DNA of 60,000 nt from Apostichopus japonicus (taxonomy: Eukaryota; Echinodermata; Holothuroidea; Aspidochirotida; Stichopodidae): positions 16,161,213-16,221,212 of the forward strand of contig NC_092574.1 in assembly GCF_037975245.1 (NCBI RefSeq), written 5' to 3'. Positions 1-13,700 of this stretch are shown here, one piece after another. Under the pieces are notes generated by a model, which was not told the DNA's origin, did not search any database, and worked only from the letters and a program-made list of their open reading frames with translations. Position numbers and translations under genes: made by a program. Each line of letters starts with the position of its first letter. The stretch's first letter is position 1.

Positions 1-1562
1 GTACAATTGGCACATATATATATATGTAAGATGGTCAGCTCGTACATAAAGTTTTCTTTTGTACCATAGTTTAACTTGTTTATTAGTATACTGTACAGTG
101 CTCACTGTACAGAGGGCTATGCATTTGTACAATATATTTGTATGTTGTCTTGTGGCAGCAAAAGGGTGGATTAACACCTTAACTCTTCTGGGTTGCTAGG
201 CAACTATCTTGTTCTTCCTGGAAATTAGCCTTCACAGGAAATGGGGTCTGTTTGTGTATATTATAGGAACAAAGGAGTTTTGTGAGGGGTATAGGGAGTC
301 AGGCAGTTGGCTTTGAGTATTGGAGCAAGGCAGTTGCAAAAGAAGAGAAAGATAGTTTCAATGGCTGGATAGTTTGTTTTAAACCTTAATTTACATTCAA
401 GTTTACTGTAGTCCTTATTATTTTATGGAAGTTGTGATATATTCAACTGACAGTCTGGGACACTATTTATTTTCAAGGATACTATTTACTATAAAGGATA
501 TTATTTTACAATAAAGGATATTCTGGGACAACCATCACTTATAAAGGACATTATTTTACTACAAAGGATATTGACATTATTTTACTGAAAGGATACCCTG
601 GAACTATTTCATATAAATTAAAGGATACTATATTGTTGGGATCGGACATTCATAATACCATTTAACTAGACTGATGTCGTGGAAGATGTGATGTCGTAGA
701 ATACTTTGATGTCACCAGCACTCCAACTCACCAGAACAGACTTTTAAATTAAATGTATTTACTTTAACATTTGGGTGCGCACCTCATGCACAACTGTAAG
801 TTATTTTATTTAATTCTTTGACTGGGCCCAGATAAGCTGTATATTGTTTGTTATTCATAATTATAATTTATTTTGATCCAATCCAGTTGAGTTTTCCATT
901 TTTATGTGTCTTGCTCTGTGTTTGGTGATCACACCAAACCCAGAGTTCTCTGATCAAGAACAAACATTTATTTTCAGTGGCTAACACCCTTACATATACA
1001 CACGATGAACATGTACCAATGTTACCTATATGTACAAATACATGTCATTTGAGGTCAAATTACTAAACATTGTTGGATCTACATGAAACGTGGTGACATT
1101 CATCATATTGCCCTTGGGCTCTTGTTTATAAATCTTATTCCTATTGCAATAGTAGCAATACAATGTGTTTTGTTTTACCATTTAATTGTTCCTAAGTGAA
1201 TAAGAGAGAATTGAAAATATTCGATGCACTTTTTTATCTACCTGTTTCAATCTTCCAGGGAAGTTATTTTGTTCTAAATTTCAAAGTAAATATTGAAAAA
1301 AAAACTAACCATTCAATTGTTCTTAAGTTAATATTGAATAAAACTTATAATTCAGAGAGAATTGAAAATATTCCATGCATGTTTTTATATTAATTTGGTT
1401 TTTCATCCAGTAATTAATGCACATAATTGTAATATATATACCAACTGGATATTATGCATGCATGCATGCATGCAAAAGTTTGTCAAGCAGAGCGCGTTTT
1501 TAAGATGCATGCGTGAAAACGTTCCAATTATTTGTACGAGGCTAGCTGTCACAGACACTTAC
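1..1562. other. Intron sequence, no feature recognised
   Basis: AT-rich sequence downstream of exon 46. I searched both strands for the last pentraxin exon and for sushi exons and found none. A short GCATGCAT microsatellite run lies at 1454-1474. Confidence 0.6.
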
Positions 1563-1756
1563 CGCCACTTTCATCTGCTCGCCCAAGGACGAAAACTCCG
1601 CTGGAAACGAGGACTTCTCCGGTGACTTCAATGACCTGGTTGTGGACATTTTCACCATCGATGTAGAGTTGGAACAGCTTGGAAACGTAGTCGAAGGTCA
1701 GAGCAACATGATGCCAAAGGTCATCGTTAATGGCGACCCCGGAAAACATAGGCATA
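1563..1756 (-). CDS. Exon 46: pentraxin/LamG domain, part 2 (last exon in window)
   Basis: A 194-nt exon (phase 2 in, phase 1 out): [40 protein letters not shown] and [11 protein letters not shown]. The W-H-H-V-A-L-T-F and L-Y-I-D-G motifs are diagnostic for pentraxin/LamG jelly rolls. Donor GTAAGTGTC. The final third of the domain, with most of the calcium site, must lie beyond the left edge. Confidence 0.89.
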
Positions 1757-4700
1757 CTTAAGAAAGAAAAGTTGTCATCTTTAATTAAATGCAGAATAAT
1801 TTGTGTAACTAGTGTAGTATTCAGCATCAAAAGGTCTGGCAAAGACAGTTTGAAGTAAACACCATTTATCTATAGGATTTTAGAGTACAAACTTTTGTAA
1901 TATATTCTAGTTAATGACCGCTAATTACGGAAGCAAATTGGCTTGGCAAGGGGAATGCCAAACTTCTCCCTTTCCCTCTCATGGAATTTTTTCCGGAGCA
2001 GAAAACTTTGTTTTCTTAAACTTGAATCATGTATCACTTTTGTTACCATAGAAATGATGTCCATTCCACTTCACCCTTCTTACAAACTACTTGGTTGTTT
2101 CTGTGTTGGGGATGTTTTGCAACCAGTCATTGGTGGCTGGTTTTAATGTAGATCTGAGTATTCATTGTAGAGTCACCACAAATCCTGTATATATTGAATT
2201 TGATAAATATACAACCAAAATGATATAATCCGACAGAGAATTCTCGGAGAGAAATATAAATTTTCACTGACCCTTGAACCACCACGGTCAGAGATGCAGG
2301 GAAGCCAAGAACAAGGTCAGCGTTACGCAGATCAAGATGACTTTCCCTCCCGTGATAAAATATGACAGCATTCGGACTGATCGTCCGAACCCACAGAGCT
2401 AGCGTGAAGCTTTGAACGATCTCTCGCGAAAAATCTCTCAAGCGGACATACTGGGAAGTTTGATTAGCAGTGAAAATCATGTCAAAGTTACTCTCGGCAA
2501 CTAAATTAAAGAAAGAGAGATACATGATTTGACTCAAGACCAAACAAACACTAAAATTCTGCACAGAAAGTAACATGTTTTTTTTTACTTAGATAGAAAA
2601 CTCAGCAATCAATAACATAAAATGGTGCTTTTGACTGGCAGTCGGAAGTTGCTCCTCAGTTCTCTTTTATGTTACATACAAGTGTTTACGTGCTTTCCCG
2701 GTAATGCGCTTCCTCGGGTGCAAACCCGATTAATTTGTCACACTTGTGAGAATACGCATGAATTCGCTCACCAGACTTATCCTGTCTTTATACATTTTCC
2801 TGCCTCATCATAGTTCACTGTTATAAGCCATAGGATCTGTAACAACCACTTGGTATGCTACATTTACCAGACAGCAAGTTTGACCGTGTGAGCTGACCTG
2901 GTCCAATCCGTGGCATTTACACCAACCAGCTGGACAGATCTCTTGACCCACTGGAGCAAGTCAGTCCATGCACCTTAATAGGCTATAGATCATCATCTAT
3001 ATAAATACAGTAGCTTTATACCAAATTTGCACAAATGAAATATTGAAACATTAAAACATGTTTGAAGTTAATACCTACTTTTAGGATTTACCACCAGACA
3101 CACTACAGACTAAAGGGATCACTGTTCTGAACTTGATCAAGTCCTCTTTAACGTAAATGACTATAAGAGATGGATCATCATCTATGCATCGCAGGTATTA
3201 CTAATGATCATCAAGTGAGGTATGATTTTACCTTGATCACAGAATTGACCGTGGAATCCGTGCCTGCACACGCAGGTGTATTCCGCAACACCGTCCTGAC
3301 ATTCTCGGGTACCCGTAGGATGGCAGAAGTTGTGTAAACATTCATCTATCTCCTCGTCACAGATATCTCCCCTTAGAATGAAAGTAAAAAATTGAAGAAA
3401 AAAATGGTTTTAATACTTCAATGGCATAACAACAGCCAGAAACATCAGAGAGATTAAAATACGTAAGTGGCTCATTAAACTTATTAAAGACAAAAGATGA
3501 CGGATGACATACGTAACTTTAACGATGCTATAAGCAAGAAAAGAATGATGTTGTGTTTAAAGTAAAAAGTAACAAAGAACTCCTTTGATTTTGCTCCGTA
3601 TGGTTTAATTTTGTTTAATTCAATTATGTGATTTCACCAAAGTTTGATCAGATCCCACCAGAATGAGATGCACAGGTCTCGATTCATAAAATTCAAAGCA
3701 AGGAAACTTTTCAACAACTTTGCATATAAATGGGTAGATGGGTGATATAAGTCCTGAAAGTGCCTCAGGATACTAAATGTCTGTTTCCTTGTTTCACTGA
3801 AATAGCAAACAAAGTCATTTTCATTGAGGGAATGTGGTTTAAAATTGCATATGAGAAAAGTGGGTACAATCTCACTCTCAAACATGGCAGCAATGGTATG
3901 TGAAGCTTCGTAGCTACCAGTGCCACAGAATGCAAACTTAGGGGTAACTTATTGGACACCACTATATACAAGGACATGAATGGCAGACGTTACACAATAA
4001 GACATAAGACAGGCAAAACACAACTAGGAGGGAGATCTGGACAGGTATATTGACTCATGAACTAAATAAAGGATTGGTTCTGTCAGTGACAGACAAGACT
4101 ACAGATAATTAAAATGATAAACAGATAGATACAAGATATCTTATAAGGACTTACGACACTGTCAATGTAATTCTTTCCTTTTAAAGACATCAATATAAAC
4201 AGAGAATCCAGATTGCAGTCGGCAAATAACTTAATTAGGAAGCATCATTAATCCAATGACAGAATCAGATTAAATGATGATTTATTTGTTTTTTCCGAAA
4301 ACATCCCCGCTTTCGCGTACCTTCGACTGACTAAAGACGCGTCAAAAGATTCAGCTGCTACGTTTCTTAACCAGTCGATAGATGAATTTGACTGCAATGA
4401 ATGAAATTATTAAATCGAAAACAAACAAAGGTTCTTCAAACCTGTATCCAGGAGAACAATGGCAGGAATAGTCATTGGTTCCATCAATACATGTTGCTCC
4501 ATGCAGGCAGGGATTGGGATAACAATCGTTAATGTTCTTCTCACAAAGATAGCCTTCGTATCCTTCAAAAATAAAACAAAAGAAAGAAGACAAGTTAAAA
4601 GAAGTTAAACAAAACAAAAGGTCTGCGGGCAAGTTAAAGGTTCATCTTGATAATTATCAAAATCAGCGTGGAAGAAACACGATGATGCCAATTTGAAACT

Positions 4701-7700
4701 ACGCATTCTACAGACCATGTAAACTGTGCCACTATTTCAAAAATTTTCGCCTAATATAATAAGATTAAATATGCAAATGACTTGAGAAATACCAATTGAC
4801 AATGCCCAGCAAATTGCAACAATACACTCCTGTTTGTATTCTCTACGCAAATGGCTCGCCAAAATATTAGCACTGACTCTCAATCAAGCATTTTTTGCAA
4901 TCGATCCAACTGCATGGAACTCGGTCCTCTCTGAACTCTCCCACATTTGCTTACTCCAATAATACCTCAATGTGAGCCCCTCTCTGTAAGTGTTCAGGCA
5001 ACGAATCCCCTCCCCCCTCCCTCCTCCCCCCCTTTCCACATCCTCCAATTTCTTTATAAGTCACATGCACATCAGATAGAAATTTGGTGGGTTCATGTTT
5101 ACCACTGATACAATCACATTGTACTTGTCCATCTACCACATTACAAGTTCCTCCATTCTCACAAGGAAATACAATGCACAGGTCTACTTCGTTACTGTAT
5201 GTTAGGCTAGTTTAGAAGTATTAGCGCTAACACATCCTACCCCTAGTTCTTACTACTTACACACTATCGTTATGTTAGGCTAGCTCAAAGTTACGAATAC
5301 GTCGCAGCGAACTACGGAATAATAAACAGTCTCACATTCGAATGCGATCACAAATATCGACTTTCATATGCGTATCCCGTAGATTTCCGCCGCTCACAAA
5401 TATCACAAGCGTTAATTCCAAAACTTATGTCGAGCACCAGCAGTTACGAAGATATTATATATTTTCAACGACAGAAATGAGCTATAGCGATTTGAAGTTC
5501 GCACGTACGCAACGATATTCACATGGCACAATGTTGTACAGTGCAATGCGATGATGCGAAACTGGAAATGGTATTTTGAGTGATCGATGAGTGAAAATTG
5601 AAGTTAGCTTGCTGCAACGGGCCAGGCATTTTTGCCGCGTTGTGTCTTTGATATTCGAACAATTTTGTGGAACTTTATTGGAATTAAAAAAAAAAACGGA
5701 TTTCCGTAAAAATACGGAAGACTTATTGGAATTAAAAAAAAAAACGGATTTCCGTAAAAATCCGGAAGACTTACATCCCTGGTAAACTGATGTACGTTTA
5801 GTGCGCGCTATTCATTGTTAGGCAGTCTAGAAACGGGGCTTTGCCGAACGTTTTTTGTTTCATAATATCGGAGGTTTTGTAAGTTAAACTTTTTAAAGAT
5901 TGTAAGACAGATTAAATCTCTTTTCATTTTATAACAAAATATAGCTACTCTAACTTGTCATTTAAAATTTTCATCAGCTTCGTGACAATTTAAATTAAAA
6001 AAGTTGTCAGTATTTTGCATCCTCAACTGCGAATTTTTTTATCGCCAGACACGCAAAAAAATCCTTTTCCTTTTCCGGGGTCTTCGCCCCACCAGGGCCC
6101 TAGGGCGGTCCCCTGGACCCCACGCCTTTATGCTCGCACGCTACGGTGCTCGGCGTTTTATCACGATTTTCGCGAACGTTTAAACGTTTAAACGAACGAA
6201 AAATCGGCCGTTTAAACGTTTAGGTCTTTAAACGAAAACTCACAGCCCTGCTCTATTGCACGATTGTTGGTGGAATGAAAAGAAAAACAGTTTTCAATCC
6301 TTGACAGGGTACTTTCCTGTGAAAACTGAATTTTGTTGCTAAACCAGGCCATAAGTTTTTTTGACAATATGCAAGAATCACAACTAACTGTCCTTGAAGG
6401 TCGACATAAAGACAGCTTAAATTACCTCGTCAACACAGGTAGCACCGTGGTGGCACTCGTTGTCTTTGCAGTCGTCGACGTTGACCTCGCAACGATCGCC
6501 AAGTATACCGTCTAGACAGAAACAGGTAAAGTCCTCTCCGGTCTGGTCGAGAGAACAAGTACCGCCGTTAGAGCAAGGATTGGGCTGGCAGACACTTGTC
6601 CTGACTTGACACTGTCGCCCCTCTCTACCCCTAGGGCAGGTGCACTCATAGCCATTGACCCTATCCACGCAGGTACCATTGACACAGGGACTGCTGGCAC
6701 ATTCATTGATATCCTCGCTGCAGGTGTCCCCCTTATAACCTGAGATGGGATGAGATGAGATTTACCCTTCAACACAACTCCATTTCCTATATATAGTATG
6801 TTACAATCTCCTAGCGACAAGTGGAAATCAAAAGAAATTCTAACCATTTCCCTCTACAAGCTGATGCCAATCTATATCTATCCAATGTCTGTGTTTACAT
6901 TCAGAAGATCATTTTGTTTTTAGTCTTATTAGTAAAAATTAAAAACCATAGAAATCTACAGCCACAGTGATTGACTCTTAACTATATAAGATAAAGTAAG
7001 ATTGAGATACATAGACACTTGAATATTACATAGTGATTAAAAGTAACATAGAGATACATAGGCACTTGAATATTACATAGTGATTAATTACATTGAGATA
7101 CATAGGCACTTTAATATCACATAGTGAAACAAAGTAACATTGAGATACATAGGCACTTGAATATCACATAGTGATTAAAAGTAACATTGAAGTACATAGG
7201 AACTTGAATATTACATAGTGATTAAAAGTAACATAGAGATACATAGGAACTTGAATATTACATAGTGATTCAAAGTAACATTGAAGTACATAGGCACTTG
7301 AATATTACATAGTGATTAAAAGTAACATAGAGATACATAGGAACTTGAATATTACATAGTGATTAATTACATTGAGATACATAGGCACTTTAATATTACA
7401 TAGTGATTAAAGAAACCCCGATATACATAGGCAATTTGGATGCTTTTAAATCAACTTTCGTAATGAATCTGCTGTATTTCAAAATGAAACCGTGTCAGTA
7501 GTTAACCTAAAGATTACAAACATTCATAGCTGCTTACAAGTAGGTATTTTAAGTTGCATATCAAACTACATTATTGTCATCAAGATTAGGCAAACCACCC
7601 TTCAAGTGTTCCTGTCTAATTGTAAAGAAAGGAGAACATTTTATAGTGGTCTAACAGAACAATTCACATGAGTATAAATATATATAGAAAGTAAGAAGTG

Positions 7701-10700
7701 CAATAGGATTGCAACAGTTTAACATTGGCAGAGAGCAATCAGCTTGAATTTTGACATAAAAAATAAAAAAATCCAAATGCCAAATGCAAATGATATTCAT
7801 ATTATTTTCTACTAAAATAATAATAAATAATAACCTGGAGGACATATGCAGCTGAAACTGTTATGTTGGTCTTTACACGTAGCACCGTTATCACAAGAGT
7901 CTAACGCACAATCGTTAACACTTCTCTCACACTGCATTCCAGTCCAGCCGTCTTCGCAGACGCATCTGTGGCAAGGAATGACAGACCATCGACAGGAATT
8001 TATTCAGGCGTGAAGGTAGAATGTTAAGAATGAAGAATGTTTAGTCCACATTGTTTAATTCAATTTTGCAAGGCATAATAGTATTAAATTCACCTGATAA
8101 CATTTTCAGGCGTTAAGGTAGAATGTTAAGATGAAGAATGTTGACTCCACACTGTTAATTCAATTTTGCAAGGCTTATTATTAAAATTCACCTAATAACA
8201 TTTTCTATATAAAAGTCATGAAAAAATCATTTTATTATTTTATAAATATATTTGACATAACTAAGGATTACTTTTGAGTACCAAAAGGCACTGTAGCTCA
8301 CACCAGATTTATCATTTGGATGGACAAAACTGTGTCTCTATGAATGAACCTATTAAGCACCTAAAATTAGGTGCCAGCAATTTTTATAACTCGCCTGCAT
8401 CCAGACACAACCTGAAACAACCAAGTAATCTGCTGGACATTAACAAAAGCTCTCACAAATACCACTCTGGAAATAAAATCTAAAATACTTCCAACCACAT
8501 TCACTTAAGTTTTATTCCATACTGAAGTAGTTCTCCATCTACACTGACCCCCCCCCCCCCCCACACACCCATCTCAATAAAAGCATATTAGGCTAAACTC
8601 ACTCAAAGGTATTAATTTGATCAGTGCACTCCATGGCATGAACACAAGGGTTGGAAGCGCATTCGTCTATGTCTTCGTCACATAAGCGCCCTCTAAATCC
8701 ATCAGCACAAACACACGTGTATGTGTCATTGCCATCTTGACACTCTCCGTGGACACATTCGTGAGTCTGGCAGTCATCCGTATTAACTTCGCAATCGACG
8801 CCCTTCAGGAAAATTTAAAAACACTAAGTATAAGCACCCTCTTTTTATGCCCATCCTCACACACACACACACATGTAAGTGTTGTTGACAACTTGATATT
8901 CTCCCTGCATACAATGTTCCACCTTACAGTCAACAGTTTTAACTTTCACAATTTTGAAGCTCCAAGGGACCTCCTAAAAGCCATATTACAGACAAATCTT
9001 CTTCTTGGAACACAAAACAAAATGTGTTGTGTTCATAGGTAAATTCTATGGGTTACTTGATTAGTGGCTTGGTCATTAAAAACATATTTTTTCACCAAAG
9101 CATATATGCTATAATTGTTATTATTATGTTCAGCACTACGAGAATTATTTCATAGTATGTTTGGCGCTATAGAAAAATTATGTATTATTATTATTATTAT
9201 TTTAAATACAGAGATTATTTTAGTTATCTAAAACTTGCAGATTAACTGGCACCTAACCAATAGGCCACTTTCCCCCTCTTTTCATGTGTGTCTGCAGTTG
9301 TTTCATTGGCTTGTACTTCTTTTATAACGAGCCTTGTTACAACAAACGAATGAGGATATACATTTTGAGTGACACCAAGAGGTGACCTCGTCCAAAGAAG
9401 TTCTTCCTTCAGAATACAATCTGTTCATATACAAACGATAACAATCAATGTTATCACTCTGTCTTTTTAGAAAACAAAGTTCACAAATATGCAACTGGTT
9501 TCATCTGATAAAAAGTCTAGGATGAAAACAATAGATTAACAGTCAACGACACTAAGACAATGCATTGTCAATAATCTTGGTTCTTAATCATTTTAATTTT
9601 ACTCTGCCTAATTTTCCCTCAGACTGCACTGCTGATATTTTATAGGTGCGCCAAAAACAAAAAGAGGGTCTTGGAGGTAGGGCAACACAGGCCAAAAATT
9701 ACTTTTAAGTAAAAAATGAGCATATTATTAAAAGGTGCCTACTGCAGAACCCACTCATTAAGTTCTCTCCTTACCTCAAATCCATGGTAGCAATCACACA
9801 GATAGTCATTAATCCTATCATTGCAGATACCGTTTATACAAGGTAGTGGAGCACACTCGTTAAGGTCGACCTCACAATTCCCACCGCTGTAACCGGGCTG
9901 ACAGGTACATGAATAATCGTTGACACCATCTGTGCAGCTGCCACCATTCTCACAAGGTTCTGACTTACATTCGTTGATGTCTTTTTCGCAGGCAACTCCT
10001 AGGATCGAAACACAAAACCTAGTGTTGGAATAACGTTACGATCAAACTTTTGTTCGTAAATTTAAAAAGAAAAAAAATCTCTAATTAATGTTAACAAAAT
10101 TTTTCATAGTTCAAACAAATATATCATGCTTTTACTGTGCACGTTGTATTTTGATTTTTGCTATTCCTTTTTAAACTGTCTTTTTCAGACTTGCAGCTCA
10201 TTGGACACTTTGATTATTGTGTACATTTATATGTAAGGATTCTTAGATAATTATTTCATGTAGCCTTCAGAGTCGAATACTTTAAGGCACCATGTTAAAA
10301 GTAGGACATGAAGGAGGCTGCTGTACCCTGCGGCTAGTCTGCATAAAAACATGATCTCTTTGTGCTGTGCAGTTTCAAACGTCAGCCACTGCCCATCTGT
10401 CGAGATAATCTCTATTTGTCTGGTAGAGGCAATCTTGCAGCTGTTGCGAGCTTTCTATATTTGTGCCTAAATCAAACATTTCTTACCGTTAAATCCCTCG
10501 GGACAGGAACAAAACTTGGCTACATTCTCGCCATCATCATCCTCATCATTACAATGGCCGCCATTTTGACAGAAGCCGTCTCTGCAGATGACCAAGGGCG
10601 TCTCACACTGGTCTCCTTCAAATCTCAGAGGACATATGCATCGGTAAGAGGCACCATCAGGGGTACAAGTGCCATTGTTCTCGCAGGGTGATTCATCACA

Positions 10701-13700
10701 GAGGTTTACAAACTGTTCGCAATCTTGACCTGGATGAGACACAAATAACTCTTTTCTAAAAATAGCTGACAGACTGCTTTGTGTAAATTTTGACTGATTC
10801 CACTTTGGGTGGCTTGATGGAGCATTGGTCGATTGTACGTTTTTTTTCATCCGCAGATAATGAATTTTATAAAGTTTGCTTGACATGACACAGACAAGCA
10901 AAATCTCAAAAGATTACAAACAAGAATTGATTCTGTCCTTCCCAACTCATCTACAGATGGAAGTTAGAATACGCCGCATAGAAGATTTTATCTATTACTA
11001 AATGCACAGGGACTTTAATCCCATGCTAGACCGATGAAGACACCAGCAACAACATGCTGAGATTTAGCTGTGCATATATACCCAAATGTGAAATGATTGA
11101 ATCTTGTAGCTTTGACAAGCTTTCACTGTAAATCATGATCAAACATATATATACTGATATATTACCAGTAATAGCTGATACTACCTAGATGAAATTTAGC
11201 ATACACAGCATAGAAGATATTATCCATTACTATATGCACAGGGACTTTTATCCCATGCTAGACCGATGAAGACACCAGCAAACAACATGCTGAGATTTAG
11301 CTGTGCATATATACCCAAATGTGGAATGATTGAATCTTGTAGCTTTGACAAGCTTTCACTGTAAATTATGATCAAACATATATATACTGATATATTACCA
11401 GTAATAGCTGATACTACCTAGATAGAAGTTAGAGTACACCGCACATAAGATTTTATCTAATACTGAATGCACAGGGATTTTTATCCCATGCTAAACTGAT
11501 GAAGACACCAGCAACAACATGCTGAGATTTAGCTGTGCATATATACCCAAATACGGAATGATTGAATCATGTAGCTTTGAGAAGCATTCACTGTAAACAT
11601 GATCAAATCTATATATTCTGATATATTACCAGTAATATAGGATACTACCTAGATGATAGTTAGCATACACCTCATAGAAGATTTTATCTAACACTAAATT
11701 CACAGGAACATTTATCTCATGCTAGACAGATGAAGACACCAGCAAAAACATGCTGAGATTCAGCTGTACATATACCCAAATGTGGAATGGTTGAATCTTG
11801 TAGCTTTGACAAGCTTTCACTGTAAACGCGATCAAATATTACTCAAAAATTCAAACACCACAATTCAATTTTTTTTTCTGCTCTATAAAAGGCCAGACTT
11901 GTTTATAATGGTACTTGTAATGGGTTTTGTGCTTTAAGCTGCACTGTCCTCACTTTCAATGGGGCTTTTAATTTCAACACCAACCCAGGTTAACCTTAAA
12001 TACTTACAAATTGCATGGTAACAGAACATGGCTCAAAATTTGATTAAAATATATCACCGCAATAATAGGTTGTCTTTTTACGTTGGACTCCTTTACCTGT
12101 AAAGTTTTGGTGACAGAGGCAATGATAACCAGACAGTTCATTTATGCAACTTCCACCATTGGAACAAGGTTGGGTTAGACAGTGGTCAACGGAATTTTCA
12201 CAATAGATGCCAGCATAACCAGTGTCGGTGCAATCACACGAAAAGCCCAATCCATCGTCACCCCAGTCTTCGGCCGTTAGGCTGCAAATTCCATGTGCGC
12301 ATGGTGTCTTGTCACAAGCAGTCGCATCCCTGTCACATAACCGACCCGCCTTACCTGAAGAGGCAAATGAGCAAACCCGCCTCTTTCATAAACAAAAAAT
12401 GTGTCATCTCTAATTATGTGATGCTAGAAACATGTTGTATAGTGTTGCTAATCTCTGAACACCACATTCTAGTGAAATTATCTCTCAAAAACACACTCTT
12501 GACAGTATCTCGTGCAAGACTTCAAAAGAATTATTTAGCATATGTACGTGATTTAGACTTAACTGGTATGAGGTGCAACTCATCAGTGCAGAAGATACAC
12601 TAAGGGCAATATGTTAACAGGATATTGAAACTAGATTGGGATATATTGGCTGTCAACCAGCTACTGATGAAAACTTCCCAGAGAAAACAATTTTCATACA
12701 ACAAAAAAAGGGGTTCATGAGATTAAAGGAGAAATTTATCTCAGAAGACATAGCCCTTCTGCTATCTGCTTCTGCGATCATTTCTAGTGGCAAGAACAAC
12801 AAGGCAAAGAAATACAATATCCATTTTAAAATGTGATAATTGTGCACATTTACCCTACAGACTAGGCCTCTACCCAGAAATGGTACCACCCGTACCAGTG
12901 GCATACAATAAATTCTTACAGAAGGGAAAGAGATGATACCTGAAAACTGAATTGCACAAAAATCTGTTGCACTCTAAATGAAAACCTACAATATGACCCC
13001 CTAGTAACAAAATGAGTAACTGACTATCTAAGGAATATGTTAGCTGTGCTATCATACCGGAATGACAGACGCAGGTAAAGTTGTCGCCTTCTTCGGCACA
13101 GACTCCATGGACGCAAGGATCTGGGTCACAGAGGACGAGGTCAACTTCACATATTGGGCCTGAATATCCTGGGGTGCAGGAACACTCAAAAGCATTCACC
13201 AAGTCCTCACAGGTCCCACCATTGACACATGGCTGGGTGTGACACTCATCAATATTATCCTGGGACAAAGAAGCATGACACAGGGGTGCGTAGACTTTTG
13301 AAGTGTGAAATCTCAGATGTCATAAGAAGAGAGAGAGAGAGTATGACAAAAACCAAACTTGTGATGGTGGATCTCAAGCATATCCTGAATGAAATGATAT
13401 ATTCTTGCATATTCTGTTGTACATTGTACACATTCATTTATCACCATAGAAGTCTTAATTTTTTAAATATTTTTTTCAACAAAGTTAAAAAAGAGCATCT
13501 GATACAAAATTACAAATTTTTTACACTAAGCAGCCCTTTCTTTCAGCTAGCCTAGTCTTTCAAGCAGTTGGGGAAAAAAATTGATTAAATGCAAAATGTT
13601 ATCTAGGGTTAGCCATCCTCTCACCTCACAATAATCACCAGTGTATCCTGGTGGACATGTACAAGTAAAGTCAGCCAGGACGCTATCACAGCTACCGCCA

